From NCBI RefSeq assembly GCF_026210795.1, contig NC_089453.1, forward strand, positions 64,501 to 128,500: a DNA stretch of 64,000 nucleotides. The letters are read 5' to 3'. Within the stretch, counting starts at the first letter, position 1. Every line of letters starts with the position of its first letter. Both the position numbers and the translations under genes were made by a program. Shown here in pieces: positions 10,084 through 21,537 of this stretch. Under the pieces are notes generated by a model that was given only the letters and a program-made list of their open reading frames with translations, did no database searches and had not been told where the DNA came from. The stretch is from Rhizophagus irregularis (taxonomy: Eukaryota > Glomeromycota > Glomeromycetes > Glomerales > Glomeraceae).

Positions 10084-11723
10084 TGTAATAACCGAAAATA
10101 TAATAAAATAGAATAAGGATAAATAATTAGCTGAAGGATAAATAATTAACTGATGGGTTGTAATAACTGAAAATATAATAAATAAATGACGCAGTAAATC
10201 CTGTGGCGCAGTAGGTCACATGATATGGTTACACAAGAAGAAATAGTTGGGATAGGGTGTCCAGGATGGGTTGATCACGATTTTATCATGATTTTGGCAA
10301 TTTTTTTGCGATTTTATCACGGTCACGATTTTTAACAAAAATTTGCGATTTTCACGACTTTTTAATTTGATTGGATAATCTTTATTGATTTCAATTAAAC
10401 GATCAATAAAATCTTTTTTTTTAGCCGAAAAAATTTCTAATCCTAACCATTTTTGTTCTAATTTTTTTTTTCTATAAAAATGGTTGCTCCACATGTACAT
10501 TTGTCACAAAGTGCAGAGTATCGAGAGAATTATATTGTACAAGGCAATGTGCTGTGGTGTCGATTTTGCAATACAGGAGTTGAACATAAAAGAAAAGATA
10601 CTGTAGATAAACATCTTCGTACAGTAAAACACCTTAAGAATAAAACTACCGATAATAATTCACCAATTCAAAGAACTATACCATCATTTGAAAATACAAT
10701 AAGTGAAAGAGAAAGAGTTAATACTGATGTAGTGGCTGCTTTCACATCTGCAGATATTCCTTTAGAGAAGATTGAAAAATTAAAACCATTTTTACTAAAA
10801 TATTGTAAAAACGGTATGAATTTTATATTTTAAATTAAACTAACTTTACTTTATTACAATAATTTACTTATATAATTATTTCCATTTGCATTTTTATTTT
10901 TATAGGAGGCTTAATTACTGGAGCAAATCAGCTTCGTGAAAAATATCTTCCATTATCGTATGAAATAAAATTTCAAAAATTGAAGACAGTTATAGTTAAC
11001 AAAAGTATTTGCTTAACAATTGATGAGACTACTGACCGTTGTGGTCGTCACGCTGTTAATATTTTATTTAGTTTTGATAACCAAACTAAATTAGCTAGAA
11101 CAAATTTTATACCTAATGTTAATGTCTCAATGATTTCTCAATTTGTTATAGATACAATTCATCTATATAATATTCCCTATCAAAACGTTATTTTTTTTAT
11201 ATCTGACAATGCTTCATATATGAAATTGGCATATTCCCATTTATCTCCTTTTTTACCAAAAATGAAACACAATTGTTGCCTGGCACACATCCTTAATCTA
11301 ATTGGTGAAACTTGGATTGATTTTCAAAAATTTGAATTAGTTGACAGATTGTTTTCTAATTTCAAAGCAATTTTTGTTTATAATTCACAAAGAAAAATTC
11401 GTTGGAAGGAGCATTTACTGCGAAATAATGTTGAATCTCCTACTTTAGCTCCATTACCTGTAAAAACGCGGTGGAACTCCTGGTTTTCATTTTTATATTG
11501 GATCAAACCTATATATCCTCATGTAATTACATTTATTAATACAGAATATTTTATCAATCATGATTCAAAAGCTATCCGGTATCTTCAGACTTTTTGTGAA
11601 CATCATGATCATGTTTCATATGTTGAAATTTTTATATTTTTTATTACATACAATTGTGGCAGGTAAGAAAATAAATTATTAGCTATAACTTCATTAATTT
11701 TATTATACTTATCATTTGGATTC

Positions 11724-14700
11724 TGTGCTAGGAAAATCGAGGTACGAAAGGCGCAGTATAATTTGAGATAAACAATGATAAACAATAGCGTTACACAATC
11801 CAGGCATTTTTTGCCAATAAAAAATGGTTCTAATTTTAGGTATGATGATCTACATCACATGATTTAGTTTTGTATTACAGAGAATTTTGCTATCAATTTA
11901 ACCTTCTGAAACATTGTTACACTAATTTTTTTTTCTTTAATGGCTTGGACGACTTGAACCTAAACCAAAAAATTTTTGGTAGGTGTTGCATCGTTTTTTG
12001 TGTTTGTTTATTTATTTTTTTGCTTTCTTTCGTTATTATTAACTATTATTTCTTTTTTTTATAGGTTTATAGACTTTCAGAGCTTTTCAAATGGCCTCCT
12101 TTTTTATTGGAACGGTATATTTCTTTTTTTTTTTTTGTTTTTTTTTTATTATAGAAATGGTACTAACATTCTACTTTTTTTATAGGCTGGACCTCTAAAA
12201 GTCTAAACTTTCCAGAATAGGTTATTGTGGGAACGGTGCTGGCGTTCCACTTCAGAAGTTTTTTATAAAAAGAGGAAAGAAATACAGGTACATCTTTACT
12301 TATGGGAGTATAATATTCCGTATAATAAAACATCATTACTTTTTATTTTTTGGGGGGTTTATTTTAATGAAAATTTGTTTATCTCATGAAACAGCCCGTG
12401 AAAAAGGAAAGGAAATACTTTATGAAGCATAATACTCCGAATCCTTATGGAAATTCTTTCTTTTTTAAGCTCTTTCTATTTTTTTTAATAAAAAGGATTA
12501 CTTTTTTTTATTTTTTTGTTTTTACTTTTACTTTTAGAGTTTATTTTAATAAAAATATTTATTTTACAGATATTTTTTATTTTTTAACGAAATTTTTTTG
12601 GTTTCTTTTTTAATAAAATTTATCACAATTTCAATGAGTTCCGCAACGCCTGTTTATAATTTTATCGAGTTAGGATTAGAAGAATATGAGGAAAATGAAA
12701 TGGTAATTGATGTGGTACATGATTTAATGACATTTTTTAAAGATTCTACAAACTGTACTTGCCGAAATTCTTCCAATAAAAAAGATCTAAGAACCTGTTT
12801 TGAAAAAGTAGGATTTAAGCGTTTTTTTGAAAGACACTTGGAATTAAAAGCATTAGAAAAACATGAATTTGAACTTCATATAAAAAGCCAATTAATGGTC
12901 TTTGAAATTTCAAATGAAAAAGATGAAAAAAATGAAAAAGATAAAAAATCACGTCATTCATACCGATATAGCTTTAATATATCTTTACCACTTTGTAAAC
13001 CTGCCTATATGAAATTATGCAATTTAAATGATTATAAACTTTTAACTTTACAAACTCATCTTCAAGAAAATGGATTAATTGAGCGTACTTCATGGCAATA
13101 CTGGACGTGTTTCAAGGCGAAATTCTAAAGTCTTTGTTGATTTCAATATAACATCTTCTGTTAAAGAATATTTAGTACAATATGGAACTATTTATGGTTT
13201 ACCATCTCCTATGAGACATCGTAATGATTCTGGAAATTTTATATATCTTCCAACTGGTGAAAATTATACTTCAATATATAAGAAATACAAAGAAGATTTT
13301 TATCTTGAACATGATGAAAGTGAAACTATCATTTCTTATTCTACATTTCGTAGACTTTGGCACGAATTAATACCTAATCTCAAATTCCAACCTTCTGCAT
13401 CTGATCTTTGTGAAAAGTGTGTAGAATTCAAAGCAAAAATGCAAGCAGCGAAAAGTGATATTGATAAATACAATATTATAAAAGATTAATATGAAGAACA
13501 CCATAAAGCAGCAGATCTTGAACGAAAACATTATAATGATAATATCGAAAAAAGCAAACAGGATTTATCTATAGCACATATTTGTTATGATTGGGCACAA
13601 AATGTATCAATTCCATATTCACCACAGCAAGTTGGATCAATTTTTTTTAAAACAGCCTATGCTGTTCATTTATTTGGTGTTTGCAAAACCGAAGGTGGAG
13701 AAAATAGACAAATAAATTTTGTTATTACGGAAGATGAATTTCCTAAAGGTGTGTCAAAAGGGGCTAATACAACATTAAATATGGTTTATCAAGCAATTAA
13801 AACATTTGCTAAAGATGGAAAAAAAGATTTACATATTACATGTGATAATTGTATCGCACAAAATAAAAACAATTTATCACTTTTTTTTGGTCTTGGTTGA
13901 GTATGTTAGGTTGGTATAATAATATAACAATTAACTTTATGATACCAGGTCATACAAAATTCATTTGTGATTCATTTTTTGGACATATAAAAAAAACTTA
14001 TCGAAATCAAAAAGTTAATACTGTAGATGATATTGAAGATATTGTAAATAATTCATCAAAAGGTAATGAAGGACTTAGGTATAATGGTGGAATTGGATGG
14101 AAGTGGTTTGATTTTCAAAATTTTTTTTCAAAAAATAATTTTATAAATTTACCCCATATAACAAAATATCATCATTTTCGTTTTAGTAATTTATCAGAAG
14201 ATTTAGGAAAAGTTTATTGTTCTGAAAATTCTGGTGGTGTTGAAATTTGCCATAAGCTTTTACGTGATGATAATAATTTTAATATAAATGAAAAATTAGA
14301 TATTTTGGATGTTATGCATATATCTGAAGAAAGAAAAAAATATTTATATCAAAAAATTCGTCAAATTATAGAAGATCCATACAAAGATGTTTATTATCTT
14401 TGATATATTTGTATTTTTTATTATTTTTCTTAAATAAAAAAAGAAATTACTAATTTAAAGTTATAAATTCCTTAAAAAATTAATTTACTACCTATTGATC
14501 AATTGAAATAACTACCTATCAATGCTGAATTGATTAATATTAGATGTATTATGATGAGATAAGTCTAATAAGCTATTATCTGTCTTTGTATGATCGATAG
14601 GTAATGAATTACGGTACTTCGATTTTTCAAAAAAAATGTATGTCGATCATTTCCAAATCTATTTTTAGATTTTATGGCTGATTGTTACACAAAAAATTGA

Positions 14701-14849
14701 TGATTTTTAAACTTCGATTTACTAATTTTGATAATAAGATAATATGCTATAAAATTTGCACCAAATGATTCTCATATGTCACAGATTCAGATGCACAAAA
14801 AATCTCAATTTTGGTAAAAAATATCTCTAACCCTTATTTTCCTAGCACA
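11724..14849 (+). mobile_element. DNA transposon nested in the hAT intron
   Basis: Short inverted ends TGTGCTAGGAAAA (11724) and TTTTCCTAGCACA (ending 14849) bound about 3.1 kb that interrupts the hAT intron. I found no convincing target-site duplication. The left 850 bp holds T-rich stretches and several TTTTTTATAG acceptor-like sites, with the phrase GGAACGGT repeated, suggesting a multi-intron 5' UTR. It encodes one transposase-like gene. Confidence 0.65.
12634..14403 (+). pseudogene. Transposase-like protein with CDNC..QNKNN and PGHTKF..D..FG..K motifs
   Basis: Coding starts at ATG 12634 (MSSATPVYNFIEL) and runs to 14403 through three frames. There is a frameshift near 13100, an in-frame TAA at 13487-13489, and a one-base shift in the T8 run at 13881-13888. 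Visible motifs are an N-terminal CTCRNSSNKKDL segment, a CEKC pair, ITCDNCIAQNKNN, and then IPGHTKFICDSFFGHIKK. The DNC-Q-NKNN plus PGHTKF-D-FG-K layout matches a broadly distributed, poorly characterised eukaryotic family (DUF7869-like by memory), which I take to be a DDE-type transposase. The family name is uncertain. Confidence 0.6.
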
Positions 14850-15923
14850 AAACCCATTTATTGAATTTTATTCAGATTGTTTAATGATTTGGAATTCTTT
14901 AAAATACGAAACAAAGCTATAGCTCCCTTTGCTTATTCACGAATAATAAACCTTCAAGCTTTTCTTTCATCAGGAAGAAGGAATCCTCCAGTTTCAAATG
15001 AAATAGAACAAATTTTTAATGAAAGAAATTATGATAGAGAACCATTTATCTCATTATTTTCTAAGGCTTTTGTGTTGGCTTATGAAAAGTGTAAAAAACA
15101 TATATCTAATCATCCAGCTTTACCATTATTTAGAGCGATACAATGCTTTGATCTAAGATTTATTCAGTCCAATACGGCACATCATAATATGGGAGACTAT
15201 AGAATTATTGAAGAATTTCAATTTCCTATGGATATTTTAATACAAGAATGGGGTATTTACTGTGGATTAAATGAATCTGTTGAAGAATTTGAAAATTTAG
15301 ATGTATATTAGCGAGGTAAATCACATTTATTACCAGAACTTAGTTCATTAGCTTTGAGATATATATGGTTACCAGTATCTGGTGTAGATATTGAACGTAG
15401 TTTTTTTAGTTACAAAAGTATATTATCGGATAGAAGAGTGGCACTTAAAGAAGAAAGCATTAAAATGCTTAATTTTCTTTATTTTAATCTGAATGGTAAT
15501 ATTGATATTAATTTGCTAGTTAGGGAATAGTTTATAGATGAAATTTTTGTAAAGACGAAAAATTGTAAATAAAATAATAAAAATAAAAATTGTAAGTTTT
15601 TTAATGTTAATTCTGGTCGAAATTATGTTAATTTCGGCCAAAATTATAATCGCAATTTTCGCGATAAAATCGTGAAAATCACACGCGATTTTTAGACTAT
15701 CACGACAACCCATCCTGGACACCCTAAGTTGGGAATACAAAAGTCACGTGACAAGTCACATGGCGCAGTAAGTGACGGATAAATATTTAGCTGATGGATA
15801 AATAATTAGCCAATAAAATTCTATTTATAGTTTAGTTTAGTGTAACGAGATAGTCATATGATAATAGATCTTCAAATTTTATTAGAAATATTAGAAATAT
15901 TAGAAATATTTTTCTTAAAAATG

Positions 15924-15931
15924 TATAAATA
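15924..15931 (+). promoter_or_regulatory. LTR TATA box
   Basis: TATAAATA, preserved at the equivalent point (16339-16346) of the next LTR copy, fits a Pol II promoter in the LTR. Confidence 0.5.
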
Positions 15932-16195
15932 CAAGTGGATTTCGATAGGAAATTCCAGAGTTCAATTTTTGAAAAATAAAAATTTTATTTCGTCCTTAAT
16001 AATAAACAAACACATTCTTTTAGCCTTTTTCTTATGAGTAAAAAGTGCCACATTAATTATTTAATTTTAATTAATGGTTTATTAATGTTTTGTATCGGAT
16101 ATTTTATTTTAAACCAAGCATAGATACTATACGAACTCAACACGTCGGTGGCAACATACGATATTTTATTTTAATATCCTATGGGCGGCGTGTCA

Positions 16196-16640
16196 TAGGG
16201 TAAATAATTAGCCAATAAAATTATATTTATAGTTTAGTTTAGTGTAACGAGATAGTCATATGATAATAGATCTTTTATTTTCTTAAATTTTTATTATTAG
16301 AAAAGATAGAAGTATTAGAAATGATTTTTCTTAAAATGTATAAATACAAGTGGATTTTAATAGGAAATTTCGCAGTCAAATTTTGGCTCAAATAAAATAA
16401 TATTAAAATATTAATTATTAAAAAGTTATTCAAATATGAATATGCTCATTGTACGCTTGAGAATTAATTAATATTATATTATTAAGTTTGAGAATTTAAA
16501 ATAATATTTGGTAAGAAAATAATATTTTGTAATTTTTGTAACTAATTTTTATTTTAAACCAAGCATAGATATTATACGAACTCAACACGTTGGTGGCAAC
16601 ATACGATATTTTATTTTAATATTCTATGGGCGGCGTGTCA
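16196..16640 (+). mobile_element. Second LTR copy, tandem partial
   Basis: It repeats the preceding LTR from TAAATAATTAGCCAATAAAA to GGCGGCGTGTCA, with a diverged middle (about 16295-16480). Its right third matches the 2309-2463 remnant better than the adjacent copy does. It may be a solo LTR that recombined, or a head-to-tail LTR duplication. Confidence 0.75.
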
Positions 16641-16824
16641 TAACATATGAACATATAAAATATTTTGATTGACGCATCATGCTAAGCCACTCCTGTATTA
16701 TTTTTATTATTTTTTTTTATTTTCGTAATGTTTTAATGGGAGATTACTAGCGATTCAACTCCAACTGAATATATTAAATGGGAGTATAATAGCAGTCTCT
16801 CACTGAAAACTGTAACTTCACACT

Positions 16825-17068
16825 TAAGGTTGCTTGTCTAAACCTCTTCAAAATCCTACGATTAGTTTCGTCAAAATTTTACTATAGATTTATTATAGTT
16901 TTGGCAGAGTTTCGGCAGTTTTAGCATTTATAATAAGTTTCGGCAGTTTCGCCTTTCTCCAAAGTTTCACCAGTTTTTTAATATAACTTTAATATAGTTT
17001 TAGCAGAATTTTGCTTTTTGGCGAAATGCCATCTTGCCTAAACCCCTAGGTTTCGGCAAGCAACCTTA
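16825..17068. mobile_element. MITE-A copy 1, TSD TTCACACT
   Basis: The ends are TAAGGTTGC... and ...GCAACCTTA, with the direct repeat TTCACACT on both sides (16817-16824 and 17069-17076). The uninterrupted site is preserved in the opposite arm of the inverted repeat at 22237-22244 (as AGTGTGAA). Inside, GTTTCGGCA / TGCCGAAAC phrases repeat. Confidence 0.95.
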
Positions 17069-18121
17069 TTCACACTAAATATTATTATTTTTTTTTTATT
17101 TAACTGGAGTATTTAACTGAAAATATTTATTAAATAATAACAAAGTACTTGCCAGTATTTTAGATTGCAAAGTTTAACATTATTTTAAAGGTAAACTAAG
17201 TTTATTATTATTATATTGGTAATATTAGCAAGTAATAATTACTGATTTTTATTCTTATTCATTTTATTATAGACCTTGTTGGATAAACAAGATATTTTTA
17301 TATACAGCTAGAGATAAATATTTATATCTATAGATAAATGCGGTGGGTACTTAAGTTAGGGCAATTTTTGGATTATGATTAGAAAAAGATTTGTTTCTTT
17401 CAAAAATTAAAAAATCATTTAAATTACAAATTAACAGAACACTAAGATTTTAATTTTTTTTTTAAAAAAAAAATCATTATAATTATATAAACTTTAAATC
17501 TTTAAATAAAAAATTATTCAAATCAAATTACAGATAATCGAAATATTATAAAGTAGTAATTATTGTTTTTAAATGGTTGGTGAAATTTTCTAATTATTGT
17601 AATGTTGCAAAAAGCATAATGTTAAAATTTTTTCTTTTGAACGTTTGAACGTGAAAAATAATTTTTTTATTCAGTAAATTATTATGTGTTTAAATTTCAT
17701 TGGCTGATCATTGTTGATCAACATGTGACGTAAGTGTTTTCAGTATTTTATTATTTTTATTTATAATTTAATTAGTTTCAACTAAATCAAAAATAGCGAT
17801 AACTATTTTATAACTTTTATCATTGTAAAATAATAAATTATAATGAGTCTAATATAAAATCCTAATAGGTATGGTGCATAACATCTATACTCATCAAATA
17901 AAATTAGTGATTTTAAAAAGCTAACTACTTGTTAAAATTATATGATAATTAAAAATGTAATCCAATAAAATTACACTTTGAGTTCTTCTCTTTCAAATTA
18001 TCAGATTACTTTTCCTTTATCTAACATATTTCAAAAGTTATTAAAGTTTAAAGTTAGCATATTTTTATATATCTTTATATTAACTTATATATAAATGAGA
18101 AAATTTCAGAATTATTCTATC

Positions 18122-18343
18122 TAAGGTTGCTTGCCGAAACCTTCTTAATAACTGCCAAAACCTATACAGAAAATGCCGAAACTATATTAAATCATATTAA
18201 AAATCCTGCCAAAACTTTGCCGAAATGCCGAAACCCCCATTTGCCGAAACTGCCGAAATCCTGCCGAAACTATAGTAAACATATAGTAAAATCTTGCCGA
18301 AATTTATCGCAGGATTTTGGAGAGGTTTTGGCAAGCAACCTTA
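18122..18343. mobile_element. MITE-A copy 2, TSD ATTCTATC
   Basis: TAAGGTTGC...GCAACCTTA is flanked by ATTCTATC (18114-18121 and 18344-18351). By eye it contains eight exact TGCCGAAA and two TGCCAAAA. The single long reading through it is a by-product of these iterations and not a gene. Confidence 0.95.
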
Positions 18344-18446
18344 ATTCTATCATGTAATATTGATTATAACCAATTATATTGATTTATTTGTTATAATAAA
18401 TTGTGATCAAAATTTTAATTACTAAATAAAGTTAGACTATTGCCTT

Positions 18447-19765
18447 AGGACCCTGGAAAATACTTATGTATGTAAGGTATCAAGTCTTGCTTACATAGAA
18501 AAAATTTTATGATGTAAGAATTTTATAATGCTTAATTTTGAGAAAAATTTATACTATGTAAGATAATTAAATTGCATATTTTTGGTATTATTTTAAAATA
18601 CTAAGAGTTTTTAGTTGCTTATTTTTCATATTTATAGAACTTTTTAAAATATTATATATTGAATTTATAATTAATTTTTATTTTATTTTCACTAACGGGA
18701 AGTGTTAATTTTGTACTACATTTCACAATTTTATATAAATACATAAACAAAAATTTTTTTTTGATGAAATTTCAGTTTTTTTTTTTCAATGTTTTATTAA
18801 TTATCTTTCAACAAGTAATTTTATATTAAAAATAATACACCGAGTTTAATAAAAATTAAAAAGATACTATTTATTTTGTTAAATAAAATTACTGTAAATA
18901 TGTTTTACTTTAAAATATAATTTCACTACTCACCACTTTGGTTATATCAAATTATCTTTTATCTTTAAGTAAGGTTGTTCAGCAAGTTAAATCTACTTGT
19001 ATTTTAATTCTCATAAGGCTAAGTATGATATTTATATAGAAAAACATATTTTTATAATGGTAATAACTTTAAAATTTTTCACTTTTTCGTCTACAACTTC
19101 AGAGCGTAATTACACCACTTCGGTCAAATGAAATCAACTTTCTAAATTAATTGAAAGTTGTTCAGCAAGGTCGAAACTACTTATATATTAATTTTCATGA
19201 GTGTGGGTATAATGCTTATAGAGAAAAATGCATTTTTCATAACGGTACTAACTTCCAAATTTTTCATTTCTCCGTTTACAACTTCAGAGCGTAATTACAC
19301 CACTTTGGCCAAATGAAAATCGACTTTCTAAATTAATTGAAAGTTGTTCAGCAAGGTCGAAACTACTTACATATTAATTTTTATGGGTGTAAGTATAATA
19401 CTTATGGAGAAATTTACATTTTTTGTAATAGTATTAATTTCGAATTTTTCTTTTACTGTTTATTAACTTTATTAATTAAATATTGTTAATCTACTTGTAT
19501 ATTATGTTTAGTTTAGCTTCACAATGTATTGATCATATTTAAAATTGGATTTAATAAAATATATTAAATTAATAAATATATTTTATAAATTATATGTGTT
19601 ATAATAAAAATTTAATTAGGTTAGAAGATTGATTTGCTTATTTTTATATAATTTTTAAGGTTAGATATCAATAATGCTTAGCGATCATAGTAAAAACCTA
19701 TGCTTAGAGCTACTAATAAAAAATATTTTTGGGACCTTACCTATATAAGTATTTTCTGGGGTCCT
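18447..19765. mobile_element. Non-autonomous DNA transposon L, TSD ATTGCCTT
   Basis: Long inverted ends (AGGACCCTGGAAAATACTTA at 18447; its inverse, with few changes, ends at 19765) are flanked by perfect 8-bp ATTGCCTT (18439-18446 and 19766-19773). It is 1.3 kb and non-coding, and includes the 185-bp tandem repeat. Its AGG-A-CCC terminus resembles that of the transposon at 34615-40828, which may supply the transposase. Confidence 0.92.
18920..19450. repeat. Tandem repeat, ~185 bp, about three copies
   Basis: ACTTCAGAGCGTAATTACAC recurs exactly 185 bp apart (19096 and 19281), and AAAGTTGTTCAGCAAGGTCG follows in both. A more diverged copy precedes them from about 18920. Non-coding and internal to element L. 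Confidence 0.85.
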
Positions 19766-19800
19766 ATTGCCTTATTTAGAAGTAATAAATCCTAATTTAG

Positions 19801-19978
19801 TAAGGGCAATGACAGATATTACCTAATATCAGTTTATTATAAGAACTTACCACCCCTCCCCCAGGTAAGATATATTATATATGTAATTTCCTTATATAGT
19901 ATATATGTAACCTAAGATTTTCAATTACCCCCCTCCCCCTAGAATATTAGGTAATATCTGTTACTGCCCTAATGATCA
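19801..19978. mobile_element. MITE-G copy 1
   Basis: The inverted ends are TAAGGGCAATGACAGATATT / AATATCTGTTACTGCCCTAA, with inner blocks GGTAAGATATATTATATATG and CCCCTCCCCCTAGAATATTA. Related copies are at 30354-30849 and 33532-33935. No clear target duplication was seen. Confidence 0.8.
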
Positions 19979-20280
19979 TCATAAAATAAAAATGCACTAT
20001 TGATGAGATTAAGTAATATGCACTATACAAAATCCTAAATTCTAATATTAATTAAATAGGATCCCAGACATCACATATATAACTCATAACTGATCTGCAT
20101 GAATTTAAGTACTTTTTGCTCCTGCTAAAATAGGCCTAATTTGCTAAAAATCAAATTATCACATTTCAAATCTATACTAATTTGCTAAAACTCAAAATAT
20201 GAGTTAATAATCTTTTTTTTTATTATCAATAAAAAAATAATTGATTATCGCTATTTTCAATTTAGTAATTTAGTTGAAAT

Positions 20281-21537
20281 TAAAGCTCCGAACGGGTCAG
20301 TTTGGTCCAGATTATAGATGATTCGGATTAAAGCTAAAATCCATAAGAATCGAATCAAAAAACTGGTGGTTTGGTTTGGTTTAATCCGATTTTTATAAAA
20401 ATTCAAAAAATCAAATGGCCACCCATCTAGTGATCGTACAAAGTCAAGCCATATATTATTGGATTCATCTCAACGAGATGCGTCGAATAGAAAAGAAGTT
20501 TCTCATTGAATTCACAGAAGAAAGGAAATTAATATTTTGAAATTTTTTCCATGGTGGTAAGATCATATTTCTAGCATCGATAGATCACACATTAACTCAC
20601 ACAGTCACACTAAATAATTTATCAATAATTAGAATTATCAAGCTATCTATCGGTGCTAGAGATATGATCTTAGTGTCATTCGACGCATCTTAATGAGACG
20701 AATCCAATAAATATAAATTCGTCTGTATACGACTACTGGATTGCAAATAATGTCAAGTTTCATATTTTTTAAAATTTTGAGCGTTAAAAATTAAAAATTC
20801 TGATACATGAATTTATACGTCATCCAATGGTTGTACAAATATAAATTAGGACTCATTAGATTCGTCTCGATGAGATGAGTCGAATGGTAGTGAAATCATG
20901 TCTCTAGCATCAATAGATCGTAAGTTAATTCATGCTAAATGATTTATAAAAAATTGGCATTAGCAAGCTATCTATCAATGCTAGAGACGTGATCTTACCA
21001 CCATTTGACTCATCTTATTGAGACGAATCTAATGAATCCTAATTCATATTTGTATGACCATTGGACGAAGAATAAATTCATGTATCGGAATTTTTAATTT
21101 TTAACACTTGAAATTTTAAAAAATGCGAAACTTAACATTATTTGCCATCCAGTAGTCATATACAGACAAATTTATATTTATTGGATTCGTCTCACTGAGA
21201 CGTGTTGAATAACACTAAGATCATGTCTCTAGCATCGATAGATAGCTTGATAATTCCAATTATTGATAAATTATTTAGCGTAAATTAACGTGTGATTTAT
21301 CAATGCTAGAGATATGATCTTACTACCATTCGACGCGACAAATCCAATGATATATGACTCGACTTTGTATGATCACTAGATGGGCGGCTATTTGATTTTT
21401 CACATTTTTATAAAAAATCAGATTAAACTGAACTGAACCGCTGATTTTTCGGTTCTAATACCCAAACCAAACTGAACTGAATTTTAGGCCAGTTTCAGAT
21501 CAGTTCCCCAGTTTAGCCAGAACTGTTAGGAGCTTTA
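20281..21537. mobile_element. Foldback element with iterated TCGTCTC..GAGACGA units
   Basis: The 1.26-kb near-complete palindrome has ends TAAAGCTCC... / ...GGAGCTTTA and its centre near 20910. It is flanked by GTTGAAAT (20273-20280) and GTTGAAAC (21538-21545), a 7/8 target duplication. Each arm carries sub-palindromes: ATTCGTCTC plus GAGACGAATC blocks alternating with GATCATGTCTCTAGCATC and AGCTATCTATC blocks. No coding capacity. Confidence 0.9.

Larger units (their letters stand above)
10480..15531 (+). pseudogene. hAT transposase (BED zinc finger, RNase H-like core, dimerisation tail)
   Basis: Exon 1 (10480 to about 10810) encodes a BED-type zinc finger with WCRFC and HLRTVKH metal ligands. 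The next exon (from about 10905) holds the catalytic core: IDETTD and ISDNASYM aspartates, the CCLAHILNL helix and KTRWNSW. An intron opening GTAAG at about 11664 received the nested transposon, and coding resumes at 14875 after TTTATTCAG. The C-terminus has the hAT dimerisation signature LPVSGVDIERSFFSYKSI and DRR, ending at 15531. An in-frame TAG at 15309-15311 breaks it. Since the nested element sits in an intron, that insertion alone need not have killed the gene. Confidence 0.9.
10253..15726 (+). mobile_element. hAT DNA transposon, TSD AGTTGGGA
   Basis: The terminal inverted repeat TAGGGTGTCCAGGATGGG is at 10253 and, inverted, ends at 15726. Perfect 8-bp direct duplications AGTTGGGA flank it (10245-10252 and 15727-15734). 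Subterminal regions repeat (G)CGATTTTATCACG in both orientations. The right subterminal region also carries TAATTTCGGCCAAAATTA. It encodes a broken hAT transposase and is itself interrupted by a nested element at 11724-14849. Without that insert the element would be about 2.35 kb, a normal hAT size. Confidence 0.96.
10084..16195 (+). mobile_element. 3' LTR of the Ty3/Gypsy element, split by a hAT insertion
   Basis: The LTR begins TGTAATAACC after the polypurine tract and ends GGGCGGCGTGTCA at 16195. Its sequence is 10084-10252 plus 15735-16195; the 5.5 kb between them is a hAT transposon. Removing it leaves an LTR of roughly 630 bp. It contains CACGTG and GCGCAGTA boxes and a TATAAATA box at 15924-15931, about 270 bp before its end. 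The matching 5' LTR survives only as 2309-2463. Confidence 0.8.

Noticed and set aside
11976-12613. Phe-rich plus-strand readings
   Set aside because: T-rich intron-like stretches upstream of the nested transposase; no conserved content.
19855-19940. G-quadruplex in the MITE-G C-rich blocks
   Set aside because: Each strand offers only two long G runs per block, short of the four needed; not reported as a site.
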